A DNA stretch of 64,000 nt from positions 744,001-808,000 of the forward strand of contig NZ_PYMB01000001.1 in the NCBI RefSeq assembly GCF_003026455.1. Direction: 5' to 3'. The notes beneath the pieces were generated by a model, which saw only the letters and a program-made list of their open reading frames with translations, was not told where the DNA came from and did no database searches. The first letter of the stretch is position 1; each line of letters opens with the position of its first letter. Origin of the DNA: Photobacterium rosenbergii (GTDB lineage: Bacteria > Pseudomonadota > Gammaproteobacteria > Enterobacterales > Vibrionaceae). The position numbers and the translations under genes were made by a program. Positions 7,991-16,351 of this stretch are shown one piece after another.

Positions 7991-9322
7991 TTAGATAAAC
8001 AGCAGGTAACCCATGAACATGGCTGCCAGCGAGTAAATCACAGGGTGTACTTCTTTCGCCTTGCCAGCAACAACCATGGAGAACGCGTAGCTCACAAAGC
8101 CCATTGCCATACCGTTTGCCGGTGAGAATGACAGCACGGTAAACATAATGGTAAAGAAGGCTGCAATTCGAACTTCAACCACTTCCCAGCGGATCTTGGC
8201 GATACGGCCAATCATGTAGATACCAACCACAACCATTGCCGGTGCTACCATCGCAGCAGAGAAAATTGAGAAGATTGGGTAGAAGAAAAGTGAAGCAAAG
8301 AACAAGCATGCCGCAACTACAGCACTCAAGCCCGTTTTCGCACCTTGTGAAGAGGCAATACCTGATTCAGAAAATGCTGTTACCGACGTTGTACCCAGCA
8401 CCGCACCGACAACTGTACCACCCGCATCTGCAACAAGGGCAGATTTTGCATTTGGTACTTTACCGTCTTTATCAATGATACCTGCATCGCGACCTACCCC
8501 AACAATGGTGCTCAAACCATCAAAGAAGTCGACAATAAGGAAGATCAACACAACAAAAAGGAGGTCGAACATTTTCTCTGGGGTAAAGCCGGAGAAATCA
8601 AATATCTGCCCGAATGTCGGCGCAATGCTCGGCGGCAGGGATACGATTGAATCAGGAATAGGTGCATTGCTGGTACCGAATACAAAGTCGGCAGCAACTG
8701 TTAGTACAATCGCAGAGATAAAGGCAAAGAATGTGGCCAGTTTGATATTGCGGATCATACAGGCCAGAGCGATGAAAATAGAGATATAGGCAATCGCCAC
8801 CTGAGGGTCACGAATATCGCCTAGGCTAACAAGGATGATTGGGTTTGAAACGATAATACCGGCGTTCTTTAGGCCAAGGAAAGCAATGAACAAACCTAGG
8901 GAAACCGAGATAGCCAGTTTTAGATCTTCCGGAATCGACTCAATCAAGCTCTTGCGGATTGATGTCATACTCAACAGAAGGTAAATAATACCCGAAATGA
9001 AGATACCCAGTAGCGCTTCATGCCAGACCAAGGCAATTGTACCGCTGAGAAGAACGCCCTTGAAGAAGCCATTCATACTCATACCAGGAGCAAGCATCAC
9101 CGGGTAGTTACCCCAGATCCCCATCACCAAGGTAGCTAAACCTGAAGCAATAGCGGTTGCTGTGAATAGTGCTCCCCTATCCATCCCAGGGATATCCCCT
9201 AAAATAGCAGGGTTAACGGCAAGGATGTAGCTCATTGCCAAAAAGGTAATAAAACCTGCATACATTTCTGTCGAAACAGTGGTCTTTCGCTCAGAAAGTT
9301 TAAATATCTTTTCCAAATTCAC
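7991..9322 (-). CDS. NCS2 family purine permease (guanine/hypoxanthine type)
   Basis: A 443-residue inner-membrane permease of the AzgA/GhxP branch of NCS2. The N-terminal KLSERKTTVSTEMYAGFITFLAMSY, the first conserved motif APGMSMNGFF (normally APGMGLNAFF) near residue 78 and the central FLIVDFFDGLSTIVGVGRDAG and TSVTAFSESGIASSQGAKTG motifs identify it. These proteins take up adenine or guanine/hypoxanthine by proton symport. The C-type purine riboswitch in its leader favours guanine or hypoxanthine. The APGM loop deviates slightly from the commonest form. Confidence 0.92.
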   Translation of the reverse strand: MNLEKIFKLSERKTTVSTEMYAGFITFLAMSYILAVNPAILGDIPGMDRGALFTATAIASGLATLVMGIWGNYPVMLAPGMSMNGFFKGVLLSGTIALVWHEALLGIFISGIIYLLLSMTSIRKSLIESIPEDLKLAISVSLGLFIAFLGLKNAGIIVSNPIILVSLGDIRDPQVAIAYISIFIALACMIRNIKLATFFAFISAIVLTVAADFVFGTSNAPIPDSIVSLPPSIAPTFGQIFDFSGFTPEKMFDLLFVVLIFLIVDFFDGLSTIVGVGRDAGIIDKDGKVPNAKSALVADAGGTVVGAVLGTTSVTAFSESGIASSQGAKTGLSAVVAACLFFASLFFYPIFSIFSAAMVAPAMVVVGIYMIGRIAKIRWEVVEVRIAAFFTIMFTVLSFSPANGMAMGFVSYAFSMVVAGKAKEVHPVIYSLAAMFMGYLLFI

Positions 9323-9422
9323 AACAAATACCTAAGGGCAAAAAATCATAGGAAAGATATTATTAAATAGATACTTAGCGCGAGACATCTGAACCAAGAT
9401 GTATAGCTACCGAGCTACGGAT

Positions 9423-9491
9423 AAATTGTAGTTTCAGGAATAGGTCCTGAAGTAGAAACTTTTGGTCCGTCTCACCAAAAATATACAATTT
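9423..9491 (-). promoter_or_regulatory. Purine riboswitch aptamer (guanine-type) before the NCS2 permease
   Basis: Read on the minus strand, all three helices of the purine aptamer are present in 69 nt. P1 is AAATTGTA / TACAATTT (8 bp, perfect). P2 is TTTTGGT / ACCAAAA with the 7-nt loop GAGACGG. The J2/3 core is AGTTTCTAC. P3 is TTCAGG / CCTGAA with a 7-nt loop. The nucleotide before the 3' P1 strand, equivalent to position 74 of the xpt aptamer, is C, which pairs with guanine or hypoxanthine. About 100 nt separate the aptamer from the permease start and contain further hairpins (for example ACATCT / AGATGT) that may form the expression platform. Confidence 0.85.
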
Positions 9492-9636
9492 AATAATTCT
9501 TGCTCGCGGATTTTAATGGTCTGAGTTGTGATTTCAATCTTGTAAATTGAAAAAAGCGACACCTGAAACATTTTGAAACAATATAAAGCAAACGTTTGCG
9601 TCGATATCGCAATAAAGCTCTGATTTCGTAAACTTA

Positions 9637-9665
9637 CCGTCACCAAAGTGATACATTTCCGTCAC
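9637..9665 (+). promoter_or_regulatory. Candidate Pho box upstream of phoX
   Basis: Two CCGTCAC half-sites begin exactly 22 nt apart (9637 and 9659), twice the 11-bp period of PhoB-binding repeats (consensus CTGTCAT plus an AT-rich spacer). The second is about 10 nt before a possible -10 TAGGAT at 9676. Phosphate control of a PhoX gene is expected, but the middle repeat is poorly conserved. Confidence 0.4.
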
Positions 9666-9737
9666 AAACACCCTTTAGGATACAGTCAACAAAATGCTTA
9701 ACAGCCTAAAATTGCGATAATAAAAAGGAAGCAAACC

Positions 9738-11627
9738 ATGAGCACCAAATCTGATTTTTCTCTTCGTGCAGAACCTGAGTTTAATCAAATCATTGAAAAA
9801 GGAATTAACCGTCGTCAGTTCCTCAAAGCCTCTTCAGCCGCAGGTACTGTTGCTTTTTTCGGAACCTCTCCCCTATCGAACGCAATTGCGGCAACGACAA
9901 ATAATAAAGACTTGATTGGCTTTGAAGCTATTCCTGCTTCTACCGAAGATAAAATCATCGTGCCAAAAGGATATCAAGCTGATGTCCTTATCTCCTGGGG
10001 CGATCCTTTGTTCAAGGGGGCTCCTGCATTTAGCCAACAGGCTGACAGCCAAGCTCAGGCCCTTCAGTTTGGTGACAACAATGACGGTATGACCTTCTTC
10101 CAGATCAGCGCTGATCGTGGTGTCTTATCCATTAACAATGAGTACACCAACCATGAATATCTTTTTGCCCACCAAGGCAAAACAATGTCAGCCGATGACG
10201 TGCTTAAATCGCAGAACGCTCATGGTATTTCCGTTGTAGAACTGAAAAAAGTTGATGGCAAATGGGAAGTTAACCAAGAGGGTCGCTTAAACCGTCGTAT
10301 AACTGCCAACACAGAGATGGAGTTGACGGGCCCTGCTGCCGGTGATGCTTTGCTGAAAACAGCAGTAGACCCTAAAGGCACCAAAGTCCTCGGTACGTTC
10401 AACAACTGTGCCAATGGTGAAACACCTTGGGGTACCTACCTCACCTGTGAAGAAAACTTCAATGGTGTGTTTGGCTCTAAATCGGAAAACCTTGTCCTTG
10501 ATAGCAACCAAAAGCGTTACGGCCTAAGCACTGCAGGGGCTGGTTACGACTGGTTCAAGCATGATGATCGCTTTGATCTTGCCAAGACTCCTAATGAACC
10601 AAACCGCCATGGCTGGGTTGTTGAAATTGATCCAATGGATCCAAACTCCACCCCAAAAAAACGTACTGCGCTTGGCCGCTTCAAACATGAAAATGCAGCC
10701 CTGACTATCAACAATGATGGCTATGTCGTTGTCTATCTCGGTGATGACGAGCGTGGCGAGCACCTCTATCGCTTTGTGTCAAAGAACAAGTACAACCCAA
10801 GCAATCCTGCCGCAAACCGTGACATCCTTGATGAAGGCACATTGTATGTCGCTAAATTCAACGCCAAAGACGGTGAACTAGAAGGTAAAGGTGAATGGAT
10901 TGAATTGACCTTCGGCAAAAACGGACTGACCAAGGAAAATGGCTTCAACAGCCAGGCTGAAATCCTAATTTTTGCCCGTAAGGCTGCAACCCAAGTAGGC
11001 GCAACGACTATGGACCGTCCAGAGTGGGTCGCGGTAAACCCTAAGAACCAGAGCGTATTCTGTACTTTAACTAACAATAAGTACCGTGGTGTTAAAGATA
11101 ATCAGCCTGTTGACGCCGTCAACCCACGCGAGAAGAACCCTTATGGTCACATTGTTCGCTGGATGCCATCAGGACAAGACCATACTTCGAACAACTTCGA
11201 TTGGGATCTTTACCTCATCGCCGGTAACCCAACCATACACGAAGGGTTAATGGCAGGTAGCGACAACATCAATGCCGATAACATGTTCAACAGCCCAGAC
11301 GGTATAGGTTTTGATAACGCAGGGCGCCTGTGGATCCAAACTGACGGCAAATATTCAAATACCGGTGATTTTGCCGGTATGGGTAATAACCAAATGCTTT
11401 GTGGCGACCCAGACAGTGGCGAAGTACGCCGATTCCTGACAGGCCCTATCGCTTGTGAAATTACAGGGTTGACGTTTAGCCCAGATCAGAAAACCATGTT
11501 CATTGGCGTGCAGCACCCAGGTGAAGATCTAGCACCTTCTCATTTCCCAGACGGTGGTAACTCTATCCCACGCTCGTCAGTGATTCGTATCACTCGCACG
11601 GATGGCGGCATCATCGGCGCGGCTTAA
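9738..11627 (+). CDS. phoX: PhoX family alkaline phosphatase
   Basis: A 629-residue DUF839/PhoX protein. A twin-arginine signal (NRRQFLKASSAAG, from about residue 24) marks export in folded form, as expected for PhoX, which binds iron and calcium. The body shows the beta-propeller blocks of the family: GDNNDGMTFF, NNEYTNHEY, NCANGETPWGTYLTCEENF near residue 220, RPEWVAVNP and DGIGFDNAGRLWIQTDG. The gene stands alone with AAGGAAG before the ATG, a candidate Pho box upstream and a terminator downstream. Its likely job is releasing phosphate from organic phosphate esters in the periplasm. Confidence 0.92.
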   Translation: MSTKSDFSLRAEPEFNQIIEKGINRRQFLKASSAAGTVAFFGTSPLSNAIAATTNNKDLIGFEAIPASTEDKIIVPKGYQADVLISWGDPLFKGAPAFSQQADSQAQALQFGDNNDGMTFFQISADRGVLSINNEYTNHEYLFAHQGKTMSADDVLKSQNAHGISVVELKKVDGKWEVNQEGRLNRRITANTEMELTGPAAGDALLKTAVDPKGTKVLGTFNNCANGETPWGTYLTCEENFNGVFGSKSENLVLDSNQKRYGLSTAGAGYDWFKHDDRFDLAKTPNEPNRHGWVVEIDPMDPNSTPKKRTALGRFKHENAALTINNDGYVVVYLGDDERGEHLYRFVSKNKYNPSNPAANRDILDEGTLYVAKFNAKDGELEGKGEWIELTFGKNGLTKENGFNSQAEILIFARKAATQVGATTMDRPEWVAVNPKNQSVFCTLTNNKYRGVKDNQPVDAVNPREKNPYGHIVRWMPSGQDHTSNNFDWDLYLIAGNPTIHEGLMAGSDNINADNMFNSPDGIGFDNAGRLWIQTDGKYSNTGDFAGMGNNQMLCGDPDSGEVRRFLTGPIACEITGLTFSPDQKTMFIGVQHPGEDLAPSHFPDGGNSIPRSSVIRITRTDGGIIGAA

Positions 11628-11653
11628 TACAACAAAAACCATAGCTCACTAGC

Positions 11654-12202
11654 TCATTTTGGCGGGTCTTCGGATCCGCCTTTTTTACAAGCATGCTCGA
11701 TTAAGCGCTGTTTTTCTTCATTGACGTGATCACCAAACCGAGCCAATAAGATCTGAAGCTTGGGCATGATCTGGCCCTCACAGAAAGGTCGGTTAGGATG
11801 GTCAAAAAAGTAATTCTGTTTTTCATCATCACAAGGTTCAAACTCTCCGCCATCTTCAACCTGGGTCAATAATGGTTCACGAAAGTCACCTTGATGTAAG
11901 TTTACCGCTTCTAAGGCTCTGCTCCTTTGAGGTTCTGAGTAGGCGTAAACAGCAGAAGGATAACGGTCACGAAGAGCATGTTCGGAAGTACAATGGTGGG
12001 TATGAAGATGGACGCCGACTAACACATCGACGGTTATTTTCAGTGGATCGTACTCCACCAGCACAGCTTCATGGCGCTCATCGCCATTAAGCGCAGCCAT
12101 CCAGCCCTGCTCTGCCGATATTACGCCTTCAAGGGATTGAAACACCGCCTCCATGCACCAGTAGCAGCTGCCAGAGAAACCAAGCTGCTGTGTTTTCAAC
12201 AT
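11654..12202 (-). CDS. msrA: Peptide methionine-S-sulfoxide reductase (MsrA)
   Basis: A 182-residue cytoplasmic protein that reduces methionine-S-sulfoxide in proteins with thioredoxin. The catalytic motif is SCYWCMEAVF (C13 nucleophile, C16), a variant of the usual GCFWG, and downstream blocks GWMA, VLVEYDP and HTHHCTSEHALRDRYPSAVYAY match the family. The final coding segment doubles as the phoX terminator: the GC-rich hairpin at 11661-11686 lies inside the last ten codons. GGTGG precedes the ATG. The CxxC form and the C-terminal cysteines suggest a slightly different recycling cycle from E. coli MsrA. Confidence 0.88.
   Translation of the reverse strand: MLKTQQLGFSGSCYWCMEAVFQSLEGVISAEQGWMAALNGDERHEAVLVEYDPLKITVDVLVGVHLHTHHCTSEHALRDRYPSAVYAYSEPQRSRALEAVNLHQGDFREPLLTQVEDGGEFEPCDDEKQNYFFDHPNRPFCEGQIMPKLQILLARFGDHVNEEKQRLIEHACKKGGSEDPPK
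11661..11686 (+). terminator. phoX terminator, inside the msrA 3' coding end
   Basis: GGCGGGTC-TTCG-GATCCGCC followed by six Ts forms an intrinsic terminator for phoX with a stable UUCG-type tetraloop. It overlaps the last codons of the convergent msrA gene. Confidence 0.85.
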
Positions 12203-12253
12203 ATTTCCACCCTATCAATATCCAATTCCACACCATTGAAGTGTAGCTCGGTA

Positions 12254-13099
12254 TCAGGCTGTCAGGTGTTTCGCCGCTTTTATGCCCTGCTCATACCCCA
12301 TCTGGAGTTTACGGCTGTCAGTGGTTACCCTACCTACCCCAAAATCATCCGGTGGGGTGATCACCTTGATACTACAATCCTCCGGTGGGTTATAGATAAA
12401 ATCTATCGCACGGTTATAACTGTCGGCACGCTCTATCATAGCTTGTGCTAGTTGAGGTTTATCACGGAGCAGCTTTCTAATCAACCAAGTACTTTTGGGA
12501 CTCGCCTTGCGGTAACCCTTCGGACGAGAAAGAACAACCGTTATATCCCTCGCGCCCATCTCATAGGCTTTAATGACAGGGATAGAATCAGCCACACCAC
12601 CGTCAGTCATTTCATACCCATCCAACTGTGGATAGTCACGGTATGCGAGCGGTACCGCACAAGAAGCCTTGAGCAGCTGATTGAGATTTTGCTCAGTTGC
12701 CTGAATGTAATGTGGCTCACCGTTATCAACATTGGTGGTAACGACATACAAGGGGATCATTTGTTGTTCCAACTCCCAGCCGTCTATGGGAATTTCGTCG
12801 ATAGTGACATCCCAAAGCCAATCAATATCTAGCCAGTGACCACCACGGATAAACCGAGGCAAGTCGATAAATTGCTTACGGCATGAGTAATCAGTGATAA
12901 CACGGTGGGAACGGCCATGTTGGTTTGCCAACCATGCTGCTAAATTTGTTGAACCGGCAGAAACACCAATACAGAAATCAAATGGTCGATGATTAATGTC
13001 GAGGAAATAATCAAGCACACCTGCTGCAAAGATCCCTCGCATTGCTCCACCCTCAACCACTAACGCAGCCTTAGTACCAATTGTACCTTCAATAATCAT
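12254..13099 (-). CDS. Patatin-like phospholipase family protein (YjjU-like)
   Basis: A 281-residue patatin-fold lipid acyl hydrolase. The oxyanion loop GGAMRGIF (residues 17-24), the nucleophile elbow GVSAGS (Ser47) and the DGG catalytic aspartate (D166) form the expected Ser-Asp dyad. No signal peptide is seen, so it acts in the cytoplasm or at the inner membrane. It resembles E. coli YjjU, which is longer (about 357 residues), so a C-terminal part may be missing. Substrate unknown. Confidence 0.85.
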   Translation of the reverse strand: MIIEGTIGTKAALVVEGGAMRGIFAAGVLDYFLDINHRPFDFCIGVSAGSTNLAAWLANQHGRSHRVITDYSCRKQFIDLPRFIRGGHWLDIDWLWDVTIDEIPIDGWELEQQMIPLYVVTTNVDNGEPHYIQATEQNLNQLLKASCAVPLAYRDYPQLDGYEMTDGGVADSIPVIKAYEMGARDITVVLSRPKGYRKASPKSTWLIRKLLRDKPQLAQAMIERADSYNRAIDFIYNPPEDCSIKVITPPDDFGVGRVTTDSRKLQMGYEQGIKAAKHLTA

Positions 13100-13177
13100 A
13101 CTGTCTAAAACTCCTTTTCATTCAGACAGTTTAGAATAAGGACTCTAAATATTAACTGAAGATTAGCAACAATTTGC

Positions 13178-13654
13178 TTAAAATTGGATCTCTGCCAAAT
13201 TAAATCGGCTCATGGCATCTTGGTATCCGGTTTTATCCGCTTGATAAAAAGGTGCGGGCATTCTGTCCTCATAACCTAACTGAGTAATCTTCTGCCATTC
13301 AGAACGTGACAGGATCACGTAATCAAGGTGCTGGTCCAGTAACTGGGCTATAGATTCTATCGACAACTCATCATCGCGTACCAGGGCTTTTAGCTTTCCG
13401 GTTAGCACTGACAGTGGAAGTACCAGTACACGTACTTTGTCCTTACGGGATGAACAGGCCTTGGCTTTGATAGAAGATCGGGCAAAGCTATAAATTTGCT
13501 GCCATTCAGGCTTGCCTTGCCGAGTCACAAGGTTATGCCGATAACAATAATAAGCTTCGAAATATTGGCGTAGCGAGTGATACCGCTCGTTATAGGCTTC
13601 TAGGTAGATATGCTGCAACTCAAGATTGGCACTAAATTCATTGGTCGCCACCAT
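13178..13654 (-). CDS. Conserved hypothetical protein
   Basis: A 158-residue soluble protein that I do not recognise. The N-terminal half is rich in Tyr, His and Arg (residues 15-45); the second half has a Lys/Arg patch (about 80-95) followed by alternating hydrophobic strands. No signal peptide or membrane segment is seen. GGAG lies correctly before the ATG. It is transcribed away from msrPQ, so a divergent promoter region lies at 13655-13837. Confidence 0.7.
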   Translation of the reverse strand: MVATNEFSANLELQHIYLEAYNERYHSLRQYFEAYYCYRHNLVTRQGKPEWQQIYSFARSSIKAKACSSRKDKVRVLVLPLSVLTGKLKALVRDDELSIESIAQLLDQHLDYVILSRSEWQKITQLGYEDRMPAPFYQADKTGYQDAMSRFNLAEIQF

Positions 13655-13837
13655 AACAGCTCCATTTTTCCTATTCTTCTAGTTAATTACACACCGAATG
13701 ACCAATGCCAGTCGCTTTGGCCGCTGACCTTACCTGCTTTCATCAGATTTTCCATAAAAATCTGACTTTAACGTGAAATTTATCGCGAAGTGTCTAGGTC
13801 TACTTGTTTAACATCATCTTTGATAAAGGAATATTCA

Positions 13838-14848
13838 ATGCTAATCAAAAAGCCATCTCAGCTATCACTGAGCGAAAATGAGGCGACACCCGAGGCTATT
13901 TACAAGCAAAGACGTACTATTTTAAAAGCATTGGGTATCACAGTTGCAGGCTTGCCTCTCGCACAAACTGCCCAGGCTGGTCTTTTCGATGGATTCGGCA
14001 AAAAAGAAGCACCGGTCGATAAAAGACGAGCATTGGCCTCAGCATCATCACCTTATTCAAACAAAGCTTTGTCTCTTACCCCAGAAGACAAGGTACTTGA
14101 ATACAATAACTTTTATGAATTTGGCACCGACAAGTCAGACCCTGCCGCAAGGGCCCAGAACTTTAGAACCAATCCGTGGAACATTGAAATCGGCGGCCTT
14201 GTCAGCAAACCATACACACTGGGTTACGAGGATATCTTCAAGTCATTCCCTATTGAAGAGCGTATCTACCGTCTGCGCTGTGTTGAAGCATGGTCGATGA
14301 ATATTCCATGGCTTGGATTTCCATTAGCGGCATTGCTGCGTAAGGCTGGGCCACTAAGTAATGCTAAATACGTCGCGTTCGAAACCCTTTACGATCCCGA
14401 ACAAATGCCGGGCCAAGCTTCAAGACGGCTAGGTGGTGGCATTGATTACCCTTATGTTGAAGGTTTGAGGCTAGATGAGGCCATGCACCCTCTGACACTG
14501 ATGTCTGTAGGTCTGTACGGGAAAACGCTGGCACCGCAAAACGGCGCACCGATAAGGCTTGTGGTGCCTTGGAAATATGGCTTCAAAAGTATTAAGTCAG
14601 TAGTCAAGATCACCCTAACAGACAAACAGCCACCAACAACCTGGAACATACTGGCCCCGAGTGAGTACGGCTTTTACGCCAACGTAAACCCTAAAGTGGA
14701 TCATCCTCGTTGGAGTCAGGCGAGTGAACGTTTTATCGGTGAAGGCAGTATCTTTAGTAGCCGCCGACAACCAACCAAGATGTTCAACGGCTATGAGTCA
14801 CAGGTTGCTTCTCTGTATAAAGGATTAGACCTCAAACGTAATTACTAA
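13838..14848 (+). CDS. msrP: Periplasmic methionine sulfoxide reductase catalytic subunit MsrP
   Basis: A 336-residue molybdopterin enzyme that repairs oxidised methionine in periplasmic proteins. I start it at the ATG at 13838 (AAAGGA upstream), 16 codons inside the longer open frame. This leaves a twin-arginine signal [11 protein letters not shown] at residues 23-33 and an AQA cleavage site near 47. The molybdenum-ligating cysteine is C148 in [15 protein letters not shown], and the sulfite-oxidase-fold motifs [18 protein letters not shown] follow. Length matches E. coli MsrP (334). It pairs with MsrQ immediately downstream. Confidence 0.95.
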   Translation: MLIKKPSQLSLSENEATPEAIYKQRRTILKALGITVAGLPLAQTAQAGLFDGFGKKEAPVDKRRALASASSPYSNKALSLTPEDKVLEYNNFYEFGTDKSDPAARAQNFRTNPWNIEIGGLVSKPYTLGYEDIFKSFPIEERIYRLRCVEAWSMNIPWLGFPLAALLRKAGPLSNAKYVAFETLYDPEQMPGQASRRLGGGIDYPYVEGLRLDEAMHPLTLMSVGLYGKTLAPQNGAPIRLVVPWKYGFKSIKSVVKITLTDKQPPTTWNILAPSEYGFYANVNPKVDHPRWSQASERFIGEGSIFSSRRQPTKMFNGYESQVASLYKGLDLKRNY

Positions 14849-14898
14849 CAGGTTTCTTTATCATTAGACTTACCTCTTTATTTTCTCAGGAGAACAAC

Positions 14899-15552
14899 AT
14901 GCCATTACAAATGACGACTCAATGGCGTTGGAAAATGACGCCACGCCAAGTGTTTTGGCTAAAAGTATTGATCCACAGCGTGTCGCTTATATTTGTTGCG
15001 CAGCTAGTGTATCTCACACTCACAGGAGGCATGGGTGCTGATCCGGTGCAAGGGATCAGTCACTACACGGGCAAAGCTGCCTTAAATACCTTGCTGATAA
15101 CCCTCCTAGTGTCACCACTGGCTAAGTTATTCAAAGCAGGGATGCTAGTTCGTGTTCGTCGACTGCTCGGCTTATATTGTTTTTTCTGGGCCGTACTCCA
15201 TCTAACCGGATACGTCGCACTAGATTTGAACTTCAACTGGTCACTAGTACTCGATGAAATTGTCAGCAGGCCATATTTGACCGTAGGAGCGGTAAGCTGG
15301 ACGATTCTGTTGGCACTGGCTGTCACCTCGACACAGGGTATCCAACGCCGCATGGGAAAACACTGGCAGAAGCTGCACAACTGGGTTTACCTTGCCACCC
15401 TACTAGCACCGATTCATTATATTTGGTCGGTAAAATCAGGGCTTGTCGAACCGGTAATCTATATCTTGATAACCCTTTCCTTACTGGCACTGCGCTATAA
15501 AACATTTCTCAAGGGGATCCCAACTAAGGTAAACATGATACGTGTTAAATAA
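14899..15552 (+). CDS. msrQ: Haem-containing membrane subunit MsrQ
   Basis: A 217-residue ferric-reductase-like membrane protein with about six membrane segments and conserved haem-ligating histidines (in AVLHLTGY, WQKLHNWVYLAT and LAPIHYIW). MsrQ passes electrons from the quinone pool or flavin reductase to MsrP. It follows msrP by 50 nt with a strong AGGAGAA Shine-Dalgarno. Confidence 0.94.
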   Translation: MPLQMTTQWRWKMTPRQVFWLKVLIHSVSLIFVAQLVYLTLTGGMGADPVQGISHYTGKAALNTLLITLLVSPLAKLFKAGMLVRVRRLLGLYCFFWAVLHLTGYVALDLNFNWSLVLDEIVSRPYLTVGAVSWTILLALAVTSTQGIQRRMGKHWQKLHNWVYLATLLAPIHYIWSVKSGLVEPVIYILITLSLLALRYKTFLKGIPTKVNMIRVK

Positions 15553-15644
15553 GTCACTGTTTCACACCAACAAAATAGCGGATATACAGTGCTCACCGTC
15601 AAATTTCTGATACGATATAGATATCTACGTCCATAACGGACTTT

Positions 15645-15678
15645 AAGGCCGGAGAAAAGGGTTCCCACTCCGGTCCTT
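15645..15678 (+). other. Hairpin between msrQ and the next gene
   Basis: AAGGCCGGAG and CTCCGGTCCTT can pair with one bulge. No T-run follows, so it is either a weak terminator of msrPQ or a leader structure of the gene starting at 15701. Confidence 0.35.
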
Positions 15679-15700
15679 GCTGTGAGCTAGTGGGGCAAAC

Positions 15701-16345
15701 TTGTTTTCTGAGCAACTAATTTCTGAATACCTTTCAACCAGCATCGAGCAGTTTCAACAAGACTGCTCAGCACTGTGCGCGCAACATTACCCTACGGTGC
15801 ATAACCGGGGCATGCGTGAGAACCATCTTGGCAAAGCGCTTTGTCGCCGAATAATGGCAACGCTGCAACAGGCCGAACTTGACGCCCACTTCTCACAATT
15901 AAAAAACGATGATCAAATATCACAGCCGTTATTCGTTATTGAAACTTCGGACTTTGCCATTGCGGTTATCGCTCACCGGCTGCTCAGTGCAAACAAAGCA
16001 TGCCGTGCCGGTTTAGTTTCGACGATTGCCAACGTAAAAGGCACCCTTTCCTTGTCGAAGCCAACTTATATTGTGGTTGTTGCCGATCATTGGTTTGATC
16101 GCAGCAAGGCAAGCAAAGAGATCCCTGCCTGGTGGCTTGGCCAACTTCCAACTAACACAAGTGACTATGCTGGCGATGGCATAAAGTTGATGGAATCGGC
16201 CGACAATATTGCCTCTCAACTAGACAAGGAGCACCAAGTAACATCTGGCCAGTACCACCTACATCACCCGCTCAAACGTGAATCGAATAATAAGACGGTG
16301 CACAAATACCTTTTATTGAGTGCCTTTATCCCATTGCATAAGTAG
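15701..16345 (+). CDS. Conserved hypothetical protein
   Basis: A 214-residue soluble protein not matched to a family I know. The proposed start is TTG at 15701 with GGGG seven nt upstream; no ATG lies near. A conserved-looking N-terminal block (QDCSALCAQHYPTVHNRGMRENHLGKALCRRI) is followed by an alternating strand-helix part ending in VHKYLLLSAFIPLHK. It ends 6 nt before the MATE exporter gene, so the two are probably co-transcribed. I infer no function. Confidence 0.65.
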   Translation: MFSEQLISEYLSTSIEQFQQDCSALCAQHYPTVHNRGMRENHLGKALCRRIMATLQQAELDAHFSQLKNDDQISQPLFVIETSDFAIAVIAHRLLSANKACRAGLVSTIANVKGTLSLSKPTYIVVVADHWFDRSKASKEIPAWWLGQLPTNTSDYAGDGIKLMESADNIASQLDKEHQVTSGQYHLHHPLKRESNNKTVHKYLLLSAFIPLHK

Positions 16346-16351
16346 TTAACC

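Noticed and set aside
12452..12832. 126-codon plus-strand frame inside the patatin-like gene
   Set aside because: It lies antisense to a well-supported gene with intact catalytic residues.
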